From Bacteroidota bacterium (GTDB lineage Bacteria > Bacteroidota > Bacteroidia > Flavobacteriales_F > PHOS-HE28), in the NCBI GenBank assembly GCA_018267055.1, contig JAFDZF010000140.1, positions 1 to 60,600 on the forward strand: DNA of 60,600 bases. The letters are read 5' to 3'. The position numbers and the translations under genes are program-made. Of the stretch, positions 50,770 to 60,449 are shown in pieces. The notes beneath the pieces were generated by a model. The model did no database searches. It was not told the DNA's origin and saw only the letters and a list, made by a program, of their open reading frames with translations. How positions within the stretch are numbered: position 1 is the stretch's first letter; every line of letters begins with the position of its first letter.

Positions 50770-53220
50770 ATGAACGATAAGCTGCCGCTCGAACACGCCC
50801 TGTTCTCCTCCGAGGCCCTCGACAACGAGACCGAACTGATCCCGTTGATCACGGCCGAGGACGAGGAGCAGATGAACGCCGAGTCCACCCCGCCGGAGCT
50901 GCCCATCCTGCCCCTGCGCAACACGGTGCTCTTCCCCGGCGTGGTCATCCCCATCACCGTGGGGCGCGACCGCAGCATCCGCCTGATCCAGGAGGTGTAC
51001 CGCGGCAACCGCACCCTCGGGGTGGTGAGCCAGAAGGACAGCACCATCGAGGAGCCGCACCCGGAGGACCTGAACAAGGTGGGCACCATCGCCACCATCA
51101 TCCGCATGCTGCGCATGCCGGACGGCAGCACCACGGCCATCATCCAGGGCAAGAAGCGCTTCGAGATGATCGAGGTGATCAGGACCGAGCCCTACTTCAC
51201 CGCGAGCGTGAAGGAGTTCACCGAGCAGCGCCCGGCGAAGGGCGAGAAGGAGTTCGAGGCGCTGGTGAGCTCGCTGAAGGACCTGGCGATCAACATCATC
51301 AAGGCCAGCCCCCACATCCCCACCGAGGCGGGCTTCGCCATCAAGAACATCGACAGCCCCTCGTTCCTGGTGAACTTCATCAGCAGCAACATGAACGCGG
51401 AGGTGGCCGAGAAGCAGCGCATGCTGGAGGTGGCCGACCTGCGCGAGCGGGCCAAGCTGCTGCTGGCGCACCTCACGCGCGAGCTACAGATGCTGGAGAT
51501 GAAGAACGAGATCCAGAGCAAGGTGCGCACCGAGGTGGACAAGCAGCAGCGCGAGTACTTCCTGCACCAGCAGATGAAGACCATCCAGGACGAACTGGGC
51601 GGCAACCCCATCGAGCAGGAGATCGAGGAGATGCGCCAGAAGGCGGCCAAGAAGAAGTGGGGCGAGAAGGTGGGCGAGACCTTCGAGAAGGAGCTGACCA
51701 AGCTGCAGCGCATGAACCCGGCCGGCGCGGAGTTCAGCGTGCAGTACAACTACGTGCAGCTGCTGCTGGAGCTGCCGTGGGGCGAATACACCGTGGACAA
51801 GTTCGACCTGAAGCACGCCCAGAAGATCCTCGACCGGGACCACTTCGGCATGGAGAAGGTGAAGGAGCGCATCATCGAGCACCTGGCCGTGCTGAAGCTG
51901 AAGGGCGACATGAAGGCGCCGATCGTCTGCCTCTACGGCCCGCCGGGCGTGGGGAAGACCAGCCTGGGCAAAAGCATGGCCGAGGCGCTCGGGCGCAAGT
52001 ACGTGCGCATGAGCCTGGGCGGCCTCCACGACGAGGCCGAGATCCGCGGGCACCGCAAGACCTACATCGGCGCCATGCCCGGCCGCCTCATCCAGAACAT
52101 CAAGAAGGCCGGCACCAGCAATCCGCTGTTCGTGCTGGACGAGATCGACAAGGTGGGCAAGGACTTCCACGGTGACCCCGCCAGCGCGCTGCTGGAGGTG
52201 CTGGACCCCGAGCAGAACCACGCGTTCTACGACAACTACGTGGAGCTGGAGTACGACCTGAGCAACGTGATGTTCGTGGCCACGGCCAACTCGCTCAGCA
52301 CCATCCACCCGGCCCTGCGCGACCGCATGGAGATCATCGAGGTGAACGGCTACACGCAGGAGGAGAAGCTGGAGATCGCCAAGCGCCATTTGCTGCCCAA
52401 GCAGATGCGCGAGACCGGCATCAAGCCCAAGCAGATCAAGTTGGGCGCCGGCCTGCTGGAGGCCATCATCGACGAGTACACCGATGAGAGCGGGGTGCGC
52501 ACCCTGGAGAAGCGCATCGCCAAGCTGGTGCGCTACCGCGCCAAGCAGATCGCCCTGCGCGAGAAGCACGGCCTCACCATCACCACCGACGACCTAGTGA
52601 AGATCTTCGGGCCCAGCCACGCCCGCGACAAGTACCAGGGCAACGACGTGGCCGGCGTGGTCACCGGCCTGGCCTGGACCCCCACGGGCGGCGACATCCT
52701 CTTCCTGGAGACCAGCATCACCAAGGGCGACGGCAAGCTCACCCTCACCGGCAACCTGGGCGACGTGATGAAGGAGAGCGCCATGATCGCCCTTGAATAC
52801 CTCAAGGCCCACAGCGACATCCTCGGGCTGGACCAGGAGGTGTTCAAGCGCTGGAACACGCACATCCACGTGCCCGAAGGCGCCACGCCGAAGGACGGCC
52901 CCTCCGCGGGCATCGCCATGCTCACCAGCCTCGCCAGCGCCTTCACCCAGCAGAAGGTGCGCAAGTTCATCGCGATGACGGGCGAGATCACCCTGCGCGG
53001 CAAGGTGCTGCCGGTGGGCGGCATCAAGGAGAAGATCCTCGCCGCCAAGCGGGCCGGCATCAAGGAGATCATCCTCAGCACCGACAACCGCAAGGACATC
53101 GAGCAGATCGATGCGCGCTACCTCAAGGGCCTCCGCTTCCACTACGTCACCGAGATGATCGATGTGGTGCGGCACGCCCTGCTGAAGGAGAAGGTGGAGC
53201 ACGCGCTGCAGGTGGCGTGA
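50770..53220 (+). CDS. lon: ATP-dependent Lon protease
   Basis: 816 residues from the ATG at 50770; a GTG three bases earlier is possible. The N-terminal LON domain opens [15 protein letters not shown]. The AAA+ module has G-P-P-G-V-G-K-T-S near residue 390 and V-L-D-E-I-D-K-V-G. The protease domain has the Ser of P-K-D-G-P-S-A-G near 711 and the Lys of G-G-I-K-E-K near 752, the catalytic dyad. It degrades damaged and regulatory proteins. The length matches bacterial LonA. Confidence 0.97.
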   Translation: MNDKLPLEHALFSSEALDNETELIPLITAEDEEQMNAESTPPELPILPLRNTVLFPGVVIPITVGRDRSIRLIQEVYRGNRTLGVVSQKDSTIEEPHPEDLNKVGTIATIIRMLRMPDGSTTAIIQGKKRFEMIEVIRTEPYFTASVKEFTEQRPAKGEKEFEALVSSLKDLAINIIKASPHIPTEAGFAIKNIDSPSFLVNFISSNMNAEVAEKQRMLEVADLRERAKLLLAHLTRELQMLEMKNEIQSKVRTEVDKQQREYFLHQQMKTIQDELGGNPIEQEIEEMRQKAAKKKWGEKVGETFEKELTKLQRMNPAGAEFSVQYNYVQLLLELPWGEYTVDKFDLKHAQKILDRDHFGMEKVKERIIEHLAVLKLKGDMKAPIVCLYGPPGVGKTSLGKSMAEALGRKYVRMSLGGLHDEAEIRGHRKTYIGAMPGRLIQNIKKAGTSNPLFVLDEIDKVGKDFHGDPASALLEVLDPEQNHAFYDNYVELEYDLSNVMFVATANSLSTIHPALRDRMEIIEVNGYTQEEKLEIAKRHLLPKQMRETGIKPKQIKLGAGLLEAIIDEYTDESGVRTLEKRIAKLVRYRAKQIALREKHGLTITTDDLVKIFGPSHARDKYQGNDVAGVVTGLAWTPTGGDILFLETSITKGDGKLTLTGNLGDVMKESAMIALEYLKAHSDILGLDQEVFKRWNTHIHVPEGATPKDGPSAGIAMLTSLASAFTQQKVRKFIAMTGEITLRGKVLPVGGIKEKILAAKRAGIKEIILSTDNRKDIEQIDARYLKGLRFHYVTEMIDVVRHALLKEKVEHALQVA

Positions 53221-53246
53221 ATCCCGACATCCCTGCTCCGAGCGGT

Positions 53247-53297
53247 CAGCCCCGAGCCACGAGCTTGATACCGGATCAAGCGCGCAGCTCGGGGCTG
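53247..53297. terminator. Nested hairpin downstream of lon
   Basis: An outer 11-bp stem (53247-53257 with 53287-53297) encloses an inner 7-bp stem (53263-53269 with 53275-53281, loop ACCGG). It is in the 142-nt gap before the subtilase gene. It may be a terminator or an RNA 3'-end structure. Confidence 0.55.
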
Positions 53298-53362
53298 GTG
53301 GCTCAAGGCCGGCGTGGGCCCGTGTGCGGGGATCCGTTAATTAGAGGGAAAGACCGCTTCCC

Positions 53363-55543
53363 ATGTCCCGCCTGTGGTGCCTCTGTCCCTTCCTGTTCGT
53401 CCATGCCCTGTCCGCCCAGGTGCGCATGCCCGCCACCACCCGGGCCGACCTGGCGCAGCTGAAGGCCCTGGCCGCGCGCCATCCCGGCGCCGCGGAGCTG
53501 ACCGCGTTGACCCAGGGGAAATACCCGACGGCCCTGGTCCATGGCCGGTGCACCGTGGGCTTCCTGGGCCAGGTGGGAGCGGGGTTCGATCCGCAGGCGG
53601 TGGATGCGGACGTGGTGCACGTCGGCGCCCGCATCGGCGATGTCGTCTCCTTCCGCGTGGACGCCGCCCACCTGGACGCCCTGGCGCAGGTCCCCGGGCT
53701 GGCGTATGCGGAGCTGGCCGGCAAGGCGGCGCCGACCCTGGACCGGCTGGTGAAGGCCGCCCGCGTGGACAGCGTGTGGTCCGGCATCGGCCTGCCGCAA
53801 CCCTATACGGGCCGGGACGTGCTGATCGGCATCACCGACTGGGGCTTCGATTACACCCATCCCATGTTCTACGACACGCTGCTCACCGGCACACGGATCC
53901 GCGCGGCGTGGGACCAGTACCGGCAGGCGGGACCGGCACCGGCGGCCTACGGCTATGGCACGGAGCTGTTCTCCTCGGAGGACCTCCTGGCCGCCCAGGC
54001 CGACACGGCCAACATCTACGGCCATGCGCTGCACGGCTCGCACGTGGCCGGCATCGCGGGCGGGAGCGGGGCCGGGACGCCCTACCGCGGGGTGGCCTTC
54101 GAGGCGGGCTACCTCTTCTGCACCTTCCTGGTGGACGCCGCCGCCGTGCTCGATGCCTTCGCCTGGATGCGGGACATCGCCGAACAGGACCAGAAGCGGC
54201 TGGTGGTCAACATGAGCTGGGGGCTGTACTACATCGGCACGCTGGACGGCCATTCCCTCCTCAGCCAGGCCATCGGCCAGCTTTCGGAGGAAGGCGTGGT
54301 CTTCGTCAACTCCGCCGGCAACAATGGCGACGTGGACTTCCACATCCGGCGGGACTTCGCCGGCGACACCCTCCATACGCGCATCGCTTTCGACACGCAG
54401 ACCGGCAACCCGAACGGCTGGGGCGAGAGCATCACCCTCTGGGGCCTGCCGGGTGGATCGTTCTCCGCCCGCCTTGCGATCACCGACAACAGCAACGCCA
54501 CCGTGGAGGAAAGCCCGTGGTACGCCACCGCCACGCAGCCCGCCTACCTCGATTCCTTCCTGGTGGCCGGCAGCGACACCATCCATTTCGACCTCACCGC
54601 CGAAGCGGCGCATCCGCAGAACGGGCGCCCGCACGTCCGCCTGCGCGTGCAGAAGCCCACGGGCATCTGGAAGGCCGCCCTGCACCTCACCGCGGCGGAG
54701 GGCACCGTGCACGCCTGGAACGTGGTGGAGCTGACCAACGGCGTGGGCAACTGGGGCGAGCCCTTCTCCGCACCGGCCGCCGGATGGACCGCGGGCGATG
54801 ACCAGTACGGCATCAGCGAGCCCGCCTGCACCGAACCCCTGGTGACGGTGGCCGCCTACAAGTCGGAGTACATGCTGGCGCAGTCGCCGCAGGGCGGACA
54901 GATCACCACGTTCTCGTCCTTCGGGCCCACGCTCGACGAACGCATCAAGCCCGACATCACCGCGCCGGGGTACAACGTGATCTCCTCCATCAATGCGTTC
55001 ACCGACAACGCCTACACCCCGGTGACCACGGTGGACTTCAACAGCCACAGCTATCCCTTCGCGCGCCTCTCCGGCACCAGCATGGCGGCCCCGGCGGTGA
55101 CAGGCATCGTGGCCCTGATGCTGGAGGCCGACCCCACGCTCACCCCGGCCGAGGTCCGCGCCCTGATCAAGGCGACGGCACGGACCGACAGCTACACGGG
55201 CGTCATCCCGCCGGGCGGAAGCACGCGCTGGGGCATGGGCAAGGTGAACGCCTACCGCGCCGTGCAATGGGCGCTGGGCCTGACCGCTGTGCCCGAGATC
55301 GACGGACCGCAGCTGCCCACCTGGCCTGTGCCCGCCACCGCGGAGGTGAACATCGCCTCGCCGTTCACCGGCGGAACGGTACGGATGATGGTGCTGGACG
55401 CCACCGGCCGTGTGGTGCTGGATGCGCTCCGCCCGAACACCGCCGTGCTCACCCTTCGCCTGGACGATCGGCCGGCCGGCCTCTACGCGGTGCGGCTGCT
55501 GCAGGAAGGGCGCTCGGCCACCGGGCGCATCATCAAGCAATAG
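53363..55543 (+). CDS. T9SS cargo: subtilisin-like (S8) serine protease
   Basis: 726 residues. The signal peptide ends L-S-A-Q. The catalytic Asp is in I-T-D-W-G-F-D-Y-T-H-P (near 157), the His in H-G-S-H-V-A-G-I-A-G (near 225), the oxyanion Asn in N-S-A-G-N-N-G, and the Ser in S-G-T-S-M-A-A-P-A-V (near 573). All four are intact. An inserted domain of about 150 residues lies between Asn and Ser. The C-terminus (T-W-P-V-P-A-T-A-E-V ... A-G-L-Y-A-V-R-L ... I-I-K-Q) is a type A sorting domain. It is predicted to be a secreted, surface-bound protease. Confidence 0.92.
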   Translation: MSRLWCLCPFLFVHALSAQVRMPATTRADLAQLKALAARHPGAAELTALTQGKYPTALVHGRCTVGFLGQVGAGFDPQAVDADVVHVGARIGDVVSFRVDAAHLDALAQVPGLAYAELAGKAAPTLDRLVKAARVDSVWSGIGLPQPYTGRDVLIGITDWGFDYTHPMFYDTLLTGTRIRAAWDQYRQAGPAPAAYGYGTELFSSEDLLAAQADTANIYGHALHGSHVAGIAGGSGAGTPYRGVAFEAGYLFCTFLVDAAAVLDAFAWMRDIAEQDQKRLVVNMSWGLYYIGTLDGHSLLSQAIGQLSEEGVVFVNSAGNNGDVDFHIRRDFAGDTLHTRIAFDTQTGNPNGWGESITLWGLPGGSFSARLAITDNSNATVEESPWYATATQPAYLDSFLVAGSDTIHFDLTAEAAHPQNGRPHVRLRVQKPTGIWKAALHLTAAEGTVHAWNVVELTNGVGNWGEPFSAPAAGWTAGDDQYGISEPACTEPLVTVAAYKSEYMLAQSPQGGQITTFSSFGPTLDERIKPDITAPGYNVISSINAFTDNAYTPVTTVDFNSHSYPFARLSGTSMAAPAVTGIVALMLEADPTLTPAEVRALIKATARTDSYTGVIPPGGSTRWGMGKVNAYRAVQWALGLTAVPEIDGPQLPTWPVPATAEVNIASPFTGGTVRMMVLDATGRVVLDALRPNTAVLTLRLDDRPAGLYAVRLLQEGRSATGRIIKQ

Positions 55544-55644
55544 CAGGCCCGGGTGCAGGGGCCATGTTATCCCTGTGTAAAGGTGACTTAACGATCACAT
55601 CAGGATCAGGACATCTTTTCGCGACCGCTTCTTAACACGAGCGC

Positions 55645-56838
55645 ATGCGGTCCCTCTTCTCGATCGGTATGCTGGCCGTCGTGCCGGCCTTCTCCCAGGC
55701 GCCTGCCACCACGGTGCGGTTCAGCCCCGACAAGGGCGTGGTGGTGAAGAGCGACTCCACCTTCCAGATGACGGTGCGCTTCCGCATGCAGGAGCGGATG
55801 GCGTTCTTCTCCGAAGGCGGCGATGACCTGTCCATCACGGGAAGCGAGCTGCGCACCCGCCGGGCACGGCTGCGGTTCGACGGCTTCATCCTGACGCCGC
55901 GCCTACAGTACAAGCTCCAGTTCGGCTTTTCCAAGGCCGACATGGACATCCAGGACGGCTCGGAGGACCAGCATCCGCTCCGCGACGCCACGCTGACCTA
56001 TGCGCTCACGCGGGACTGGAGCATCGGCTTCGGCCAGGGCAAGCTTCCCGGCAACCGGCAGCGCGTCATCTCCTCGAACCAGCTGGAGCTTCCGGACCGC
56101 TCGATCGTGAACGGGGCCTTCACGCTGGACCGCGACTTCGGCCTCTTTATCACCTGGCAGCGGGCACTGGGCCACCAGGTGGTGCGCGCCAAGGGCGCCC
56201 TGAGCGGCGGGGAAGGCCGCGACGCCGATCCGGGCGATGCCGGCCTCTGCTATACCGGCCGCGTGGAATGGCTGCCGTTCGGCGCGTTCACCAACGAGGG
56301 CGACTACTTCGAGGGCGACCTGGAGCGCGAGCGCACGGTGAAGCTGTCCCTGGCCGGCACCTACAGCACCAACCAGCGCGCGCGGCGGACCAACGGCCAG
56401 CTGGGCGAAGGCTTCGCCCTGGGCCAGCACCGCACCATCAACACGGCCTTCGTGGACGCGATGGCCAAGTACAACGGCTGGTCGCTGCTGGCCGAGTACG
56501 CCGACCGCCGGGCGGAAGGATCGCCCATCGTGACCGACCCGCTCACTGCCGGTGCCACCTATGTGCACGAGGGCTGGGGCCTCAACCTGCAAGTGGGGCG
56601 GATGGTCGGGAAGCGCTCGGAGATCGCTGCGCGCTACAGCGCCGTGATGCCGGGCAGCCGCGTGGAAAGCGTGATGCGGCAGCGGGAGGAGTCCTGGCTG
56701 GGCTATACCTACTACGTGAACCAGCACCGCATCAAGCTGCAGAGCGCCCTGAGCTATGCCTGGCGTGACGGGACGGCCGCGCTGGACCATGCCGGCAACG
56801 GCTGGGGCCTCTGGTTCCAGGTGGAGCTGGGGCTCTGA
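55645..56838 (+). CDS. OprP/OprO-type phosphate-selective porin
   Basis: 397 residues. The signal ends A-F-S-Q. The body is beta-strand-rich, with the family opening (F-R-M-Q-E-R-M-A-F), T-R-R-A-R-L-R-F-D-G-F-I, Y-K-L-Q-F-G-F-S-K-A and I-G-F-G-Q-G-K-L-P, and a terminal G-W-G-L-W-F-Q-V-E-L-G-L that closes the barrel. It admits phosphate or polyphosphate-type anions through the outer membrane. The upstream 100 nt contain two C-T-T-A-A-C copies about 42 nt apart, which are not a recognised Pho box. Confidence 0.88.
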   Translation: MRSLFSIGMLAVVPAFSQAPATTVRFSPDKGVVVKSDSTFQMTVRFRMQERMAFFSEGGDDLSITGSELRTRRARLRFDGFILTPRLQYKLQFGFSKADMDIQDGSEDQHPLRDATLTYALTRDWSIGFGQGKLPGNRQRVISSNQLELPDRSIVNGAFTLDRDFGLFITWQRALGHQVVRAKGALSGGEGRDADPGDAGLCYTGRVEWLPFGAFTNEGDYFEGDLERERTVKLSLAGTYSTNQRARRTNGQLGEGFALGQHRTINTAFVDAMAKYNGWSLLAEYADRRAEGSPIVTDPLTAGATYVHEGWGLNLQVGRMVGKRSEIAARYSAVMPGSRVESVMRQREESWLGYTYYVNQHRIKLQSALSYAWRDGTAALDHAGNGWGLWFQVELGL

Positions 56839-56888
56839 GCGGGCCGCACGCCCGATCTTCGCGCCCGCTCGCCGCCGCCGAGCTGCCC

Positions 56889-58103
56889 ATGGACCCGCGC
56901 CAGCTCCGCATCGCCGACCTCACCTACGACCTGCCGGAAGCGCGCATCGCCCAGCGCCCCCTGGCCGAACGGGACGCCACGAAGCTGCTGGTGTACGAGC
57001 GCGGCATCATCCGCGACCGCACCTTCCGCGACCTGGCGGAAGAGCTGCCCGCCGACACCCTGCTCGTGCTGAACGACACCCGGGTGGTGCAGGCCCGCCT
57101 CACGTTCCAGCGGGCCACGGGCGCCGTGATCGAATGCATGGTGCTGGCGCCGGCGGATGGAAGGCCCATCGAGCTGGCACTGCTGGACCGGGGCACATCG
57201 CGCTGGTCCTGCCTGGTGGGCAATGCCAAGCGCTGGAAGGGGGAGGCCCTGGAAGCGCGGAAGGACGGGCACGCCCTGCGCATGGAGCGCGTCGGCGGAC
57301 AGGAAGGGGAGCATGTGATCGAGTTCCGCTGGGCGGACGACGGACCGTTCCTGGCCGTGCTGGAGCGCTTCGGCGCGGTGCCGCTGCCGCCCTACATGCG
57401 CCGCGCGGCCGACCAGGCGGACGAGGCCCGGTACAACACCGTCTTCGCGGAGCGGCCGGGATCGGTGGCCGCCCCCACGGCGAGCCTGCATTTCACACCC
57501 GCGGGGATGGACGCGCTCGCCCGCAAGGGCGTTCGGCAGGCGCGCGTCACCCTGCACGTGGGCGCGGGCACCTTCCTGCCGGTGAAGAGCGGCACGATGG
57601 CCGGGCACCGCATGCACGCGGAGCAGGTACGGATCGGCCGCGCCGCGGTGGAAACCCTGCGGGCGCAGCGGGGGCGGGGACCGATCGTGCCCGTGGGCAC
57701 CACCGCCCTGCGCACCATCGAGAGCCTCTACTGGCATGGCGCCGACCTCCTTGCCGGGAAAACGCCGACGGCCCTGGACGTGGACCAGTGGCGCCCGTAC
57801 GAAGGCAACGACGGACCGTCCGTGGAGGAAGCGCTGGACGCCGTGCTCGACCACATGGACCGCCTTGGAACGGACCAGGTCATCGGCACCACGCGCCTGC
57901 TGATCGCACCCGGCTACCGGCCCCGCCTGGCCGATGGGCTCATCACCAACTTCCACCAGCCGGGCAGCACGCTGCTGCTGCTCGTGGCGGCGCTGGTGGG
58001 ACCGTCCGCATGGCGCACGATCTATGCGCACGCGCTGGCGCACGGCTACCGCTTCCTCAGCTACGGCGACGGCTCCCTGCTATGGGTGGAAGGCCGTCCG
58101 TGA
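56889..58103 (+). CDS. queA: S-adenosylmethionine:tRNA ribosyltransferase-isomerase QueA
   Basis: 404 residues. Conserved blocks are present: D-L-T-Y-D-L-P-E-A-R-I-A-Q-R-P, L-N-D-T-R-V-V-Q-A-R, P-T-A-S-L-H-F, V-T-L-H-V-G-A-G-T-F, H-R-M-H-A-E, G-T-T-A-L-R-T-I-E-S and T-N-F-H-Q-P-G-S-T-L-L. It makes epoxyqueuosine on tRNA from the preQ1 base. No other queuosine gene is visible here. The length is above the about 350 of E. coli owing to a mid-protein insert, which is common in Bacteroidota. Confidence 0.95.
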   Translation: MDPRQLRIADLTYDLPEARIAQRPLAERDATKLLVYERGIIRDRTFRDLAEELPADTLLVLNDTRVVQARLTFQRATGAVIECMVLAPADGRPIELALLDRGTSRWSCLVGNAKRWKGEALEARKDGHALRMERVGGQEGEHVIEFRWADDGPFLAVLERFGAVPLPPYMRRAADQADEARYNTVFAERPGSVAAPTASLHFTPAGMDALARKGVRQARVTLHVGAGTFLPVKSGTMAGHRMHAEQVRIGRAAVETLRAQRGRGPIVPVGTTALRTIESLYWHGADLLAGKTPTALDVDQWRPYEGNDGPSVEEALDAVLDHMDRLGTDQVIGTTRLLIAPGYRPRLADGLITNFHQPGSTLLLLVAALVGPSAWRTIYAHALAHGYRFLSYGDGSLLWVEGRP

Positions 58104-58155
58104 GCGGATACTAGCCGCGGCTATCTTGCGTTCCCATCGCGACAGGCGACCCCTT

Positions 58156-59205
58156 ATGCAGCGACCACGACGCGCCCTTTTCCTCCTTCCGGCCCTGCTC
58201 CTGGTATCCGCCGTCCCCGCACAGCTGGGCGGCAAGGCGGTGTTCCGCGTGCTGGACATCCCAAGCTCGGCGCGCATCTCGGCGCTGGGCGGCTCGCCGG
58301 TGGCGGTGTACGACAACGACCTCAACCTGGGCCTCTTCAACCCCGCGCTGCTGAACGCGGACATGGCCAGGCAGGCGGCCTTGAGCTACATGCCGTACGT
58401 GGACAAGATCAACATCGGCTACGCCTCGTACGCGCACCAGTTCGACAGCGTGGGCGTCACCATGAGCGGATCGGTGCAGTACGTGGACTACGGCACCTTC
58501 ACGCGGCGCGACGAGACCGGCCAGGACCAGGGCACCTTCAGCGCGGGCGAGTACGTGATCCAGGTGGGTGCCGGCCATGCGGTGGACAGCGTGTTCAGCG
58601 TGGGCGCCAACCTCAAGTTCATCACCTCCAACCTGGACTCCTACAAGGCCAACGGCTTCGCGGTGGACATCGGCGGCGTCTTCGTGAAGCGCGCCCTGGG
58701 CCTCACGGTGGCGGCCACCCTGCGCAACATCGGCGTGGTGACCAGCGGCTACACGGAAACCAAGGAGAAGCTGCCGTTCCAGGCCCAGCTGGCGGCCACG
58801 TACAAGTTCCGCCATGCGCCGTTCCGCCTGGGGCTGTCCATCGACAACCTGCAGGAATGGGACCTGACCTACGAGGACCCGAACAAGAAGGCGCAGATCG
58901 ACCCCACCACGGGCGAGCCCATCGTGGACAAGGTGACCACGGCCGACCGCGCCCTGCTGCACATCGTGCCCAACGCCGAGATCCTCTTCGGCAAGAACTT
59001 CATGCTGCGCTTCGGCTACAACTACCGCCGCCGCCAGGAGCTGCGGGTGGACGCCAAGCCGGGCCTGTCGGGCTTCAGCCTGGGCATCGGCCTGAAGGTG
59101 AGCCGCCTGCACCTGAGCTACAGCTATGCGCAGTTCAACCCCGCCGGGGCCAGCAACACCATCAGCATCGCGGTGCGGTTCGCCGAGTGGAAGAAGGCTT
59201 CGTAG
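58156..59205 (+). CDS. porQ: Type IX secretion component PorQ
   Basis: 349 residues from the ATG at 58156 (signal ends V-P-A-Q). It is a PorV-related outer-membrane beta-barrel: V-F-R-V-L-D-I-P-S-S-A-R-I-S-A-L-G-G, N-L-G-L-F-N-P-A-L-L-N and Y-V-D-Y-G-T-F-T. PorQ anchors part of the T9SS machinery in the outer membrane. It sits upstream of cmk, an arrangement I recall from other Bacteroidota. It gives the machinery context for the nine cargo genes in the window. Confidence 0.9.
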   Translation: MQRPRRALFLLPALLLVSAVPAQLGGKAVFRVLDIPSSARISALGGSPVAVYDNDLNLGLFNPALLNADMARQAALSYMPYVDKINIGYASYAHQFDSVGVTMSGSVQYVDYGTFTRRDETGQDQGTFSAGEYVIQVGAGHAVDSVFSVGANLKFITSNLDSYKANGFAVDIGGVFVKRALGLTVAATLRNIGVVTSGYTETKEKLPFQAQLAATYKFRHAPFRLGLSIDNLQEWDLTYEDPNKKAQIDPTTGEPIVDKVTTADRALLHIVPNAEILFGKNFMLRFGYNYRRRQELRVDAKPGLSGFSLGIGLKVSRLHLSYSYAQFNPAGASNTISIAVRFAEWKKAS

Positions 59206-59237
59206 CGCATCATCCCGGGCGGCTGGGCGCCAGCCTG

Positions 59238-59245
59238 TACTTTAG
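59238..59245 (+). promoter_or_regulatory. Putative -7 element TACTTTAG
   Basis: Seven of eight bases fit TAnnTTTG. It is 19 nt before the ATG at 59265 of cmk, in the 59-nt gap after porQ. Confidence 0.4.
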
Positions 59246-59264
59246 CGCGCGGTCCACGCCGCCC

Positions 59265-59966
59265 ATGCGCCGCATCAACATCGCCATCGACGGGTTCAGC
59301 TCCTGCGGCAAGAGCACCCTGGCGAAGCAGCTGGCGCACCACCTGCACTACACCTACATCGACAGCGGGGCCATGTACCGCGCCATCGCGCTGTACGTGA
59401 TCGAGAACGGCCTGGTGGTCGACGGGAAGCTGGACAAGCCCAACCTGCTGCGCGTGCTCGACCGCATCCACATCGGCTTCCGGCACGACGACGCCACCCA
59501 GCGCAGCGCCACCTGGCTCGACGGCCATAACGTGGAGCACCGCATCCGCGGCATGGAGGTGAGCCGCCACGTGACGCTGGTGAGCCCCGTGCCCGAGGTG
59601 CGGGCCAAGCTGGTCCAGCTGCAGAAGGCCATGGGCCGCGACAAGGGCGTGGTGATGGACGGACGCGACATCGGCACCGTGGTGTTCCCCGACGCGGAGG
59701 TGAAGTTCTACATGACCGCCCGGCCTGAGATCCGCGCCCAGCGCCGGTACCAGGAGCTGAAGGGGAGGGGTGTGGAGATCGACTACGCAAGCGTGCTCGA
59801 GAACATCGAGCGGCGCGACGAAGACGACCTGAAGCGCGAGGCCGACCCGTTGCTCAAGGCCCCCGATGCCATCGAGATCGACAACAGCGACCTCTCCTCG
59901 GAAGAGCAGTTCAACATCGCCCTCGGCCACGTGGTGAGCGTGATCGGCGAGGTGACCGAAGCCTGA
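59265..59966 (+). CDS. cmk: Cytidylate kinase
   Basis: 233 residues. P-loop I-A-I-D-G-F-S-S-C-G-K-S-T-L-A (about 6-20), then Y-I-D-S-G-A-M-Y-R-A-I-A, then V-V-M-D-G-R-D-I-G-T-V-V-F-P-D-A, all diagnostic of Cmk. It phosphorylates CMP and dCMP. The start at 59265 follows a TACTTTAG element. It lies between porQ and a TonB-C-domain gene. Confidence 0.96.
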   Translation: MRRINIAIDGFSSCGKSTLAKQLAHHLHYTYIDSGAMYRAIALYVIENGLVVDGKLDKPNLLRVLDRIHIGFRHDDATQRSATWLDGHNVEHRIRGMEVSRHVTLVSPVPEVRAKLVQLQKAMGRDKGVVMDGRDIGTVVFPDAEVKFYMTARPEIRAQRRYQELKGRGVEIDYASVLENIERRDEDDLKREADPLLKAPDAIEIDNSDLSSEEQFNIALGHVVSVIGEVTEA

Positions 59967-59974
59967 TCCGCCCC

Positions 59975-60427
59975 ATGCGCGTCCTCCCCACGCTGCTGCT
60001 TCTCGGGACCGGCCTCCTCGCACAGGCCCAGGACCCGCTCCCCACGCCCTCCGCCGCACCCCGGCCGTTGCCGGACAGCCTGCTCCGTATGGCCCAGGTG
60101 GACCCGGAATACCCCGGAGGCATGGCCGCCCTCCAGGCGTTCGTCCGCGACCACATCCAGTATCCGGAGGACGCCAAGGAGGCCGGCATCACCGGCCGGG
60201 TCAATGTGTACTTCTTCGTCGAGGCGAGCGGCGACGTGGACTCCGTGTGGGTCCCGCGCAGCCTGGACCGCGACCTGGACCAGGAGGCGATGCGCGTGGT
60301 GCAGCTCCTCGACGGCTGGAGCCCCGGACGCGCGAACGACCGGCCGGTCCGCACCCTGCGCGTGCTGCCGGTGATGTTCCACCTGGAAGCGGAAGAGGCG
60401 CCGAAGAAGAAGCGGGGAGCGCGGTAG
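59975..60427 (+). CDS. TonB C-terminal-domain protein
   Basis: 150 residues. The signal ends Q-A-Q. The body has the TonB-C pattern Y-P-G-G-M-A-A-L-Q-A-F-V, Y-P-E-D-A-K-E-A-G-I-T-G-R-V-N-V-Y-F-F-V, then D-G-W-S-P-G-R-A-N-D-R-P-V and L-P-V-M-F-H-L. There is no N-terminal anchor helix beyond the signal, so it is periplasmic and lacks the energy-transducing part of TonB. It lies 8 nt after cmk on the same strand. Confidence 0.88.
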   Translation: MRVLPTLLLLGTGLLAQAQDPLPTPSAAPRPLPDSLLRMAQVDPEYPGGMAALQAFVRDHIQYPEDAKEAGITGRVNVYFFVEASGDVDSVWVPRSLDRDLDQEAMRVVQLLDGWSPGRANDRPVRTLRVLPVMFHLEAEEAPKKKRGAR

Positions 60428-60449
60428 CGCTTCGACGGCTCAGGGCCTG

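Noticed and set aside
48645-51152. 835-residue minus-strand frame
   Set aside because: Antisense to carbonic anhydrase, the nucleotidyltransferase-like gene and the start of lon.
53303-55540. 745-residue minus-strand frame
   Set aside because: Antisense to the subtilase, whose catalytic residues are all intact.
55570-55640. Two CTTAAC copies before the porin gene as a Pho box
   Set aside because: Spacing of about 42 nt and spelling do not match a known Pho box.
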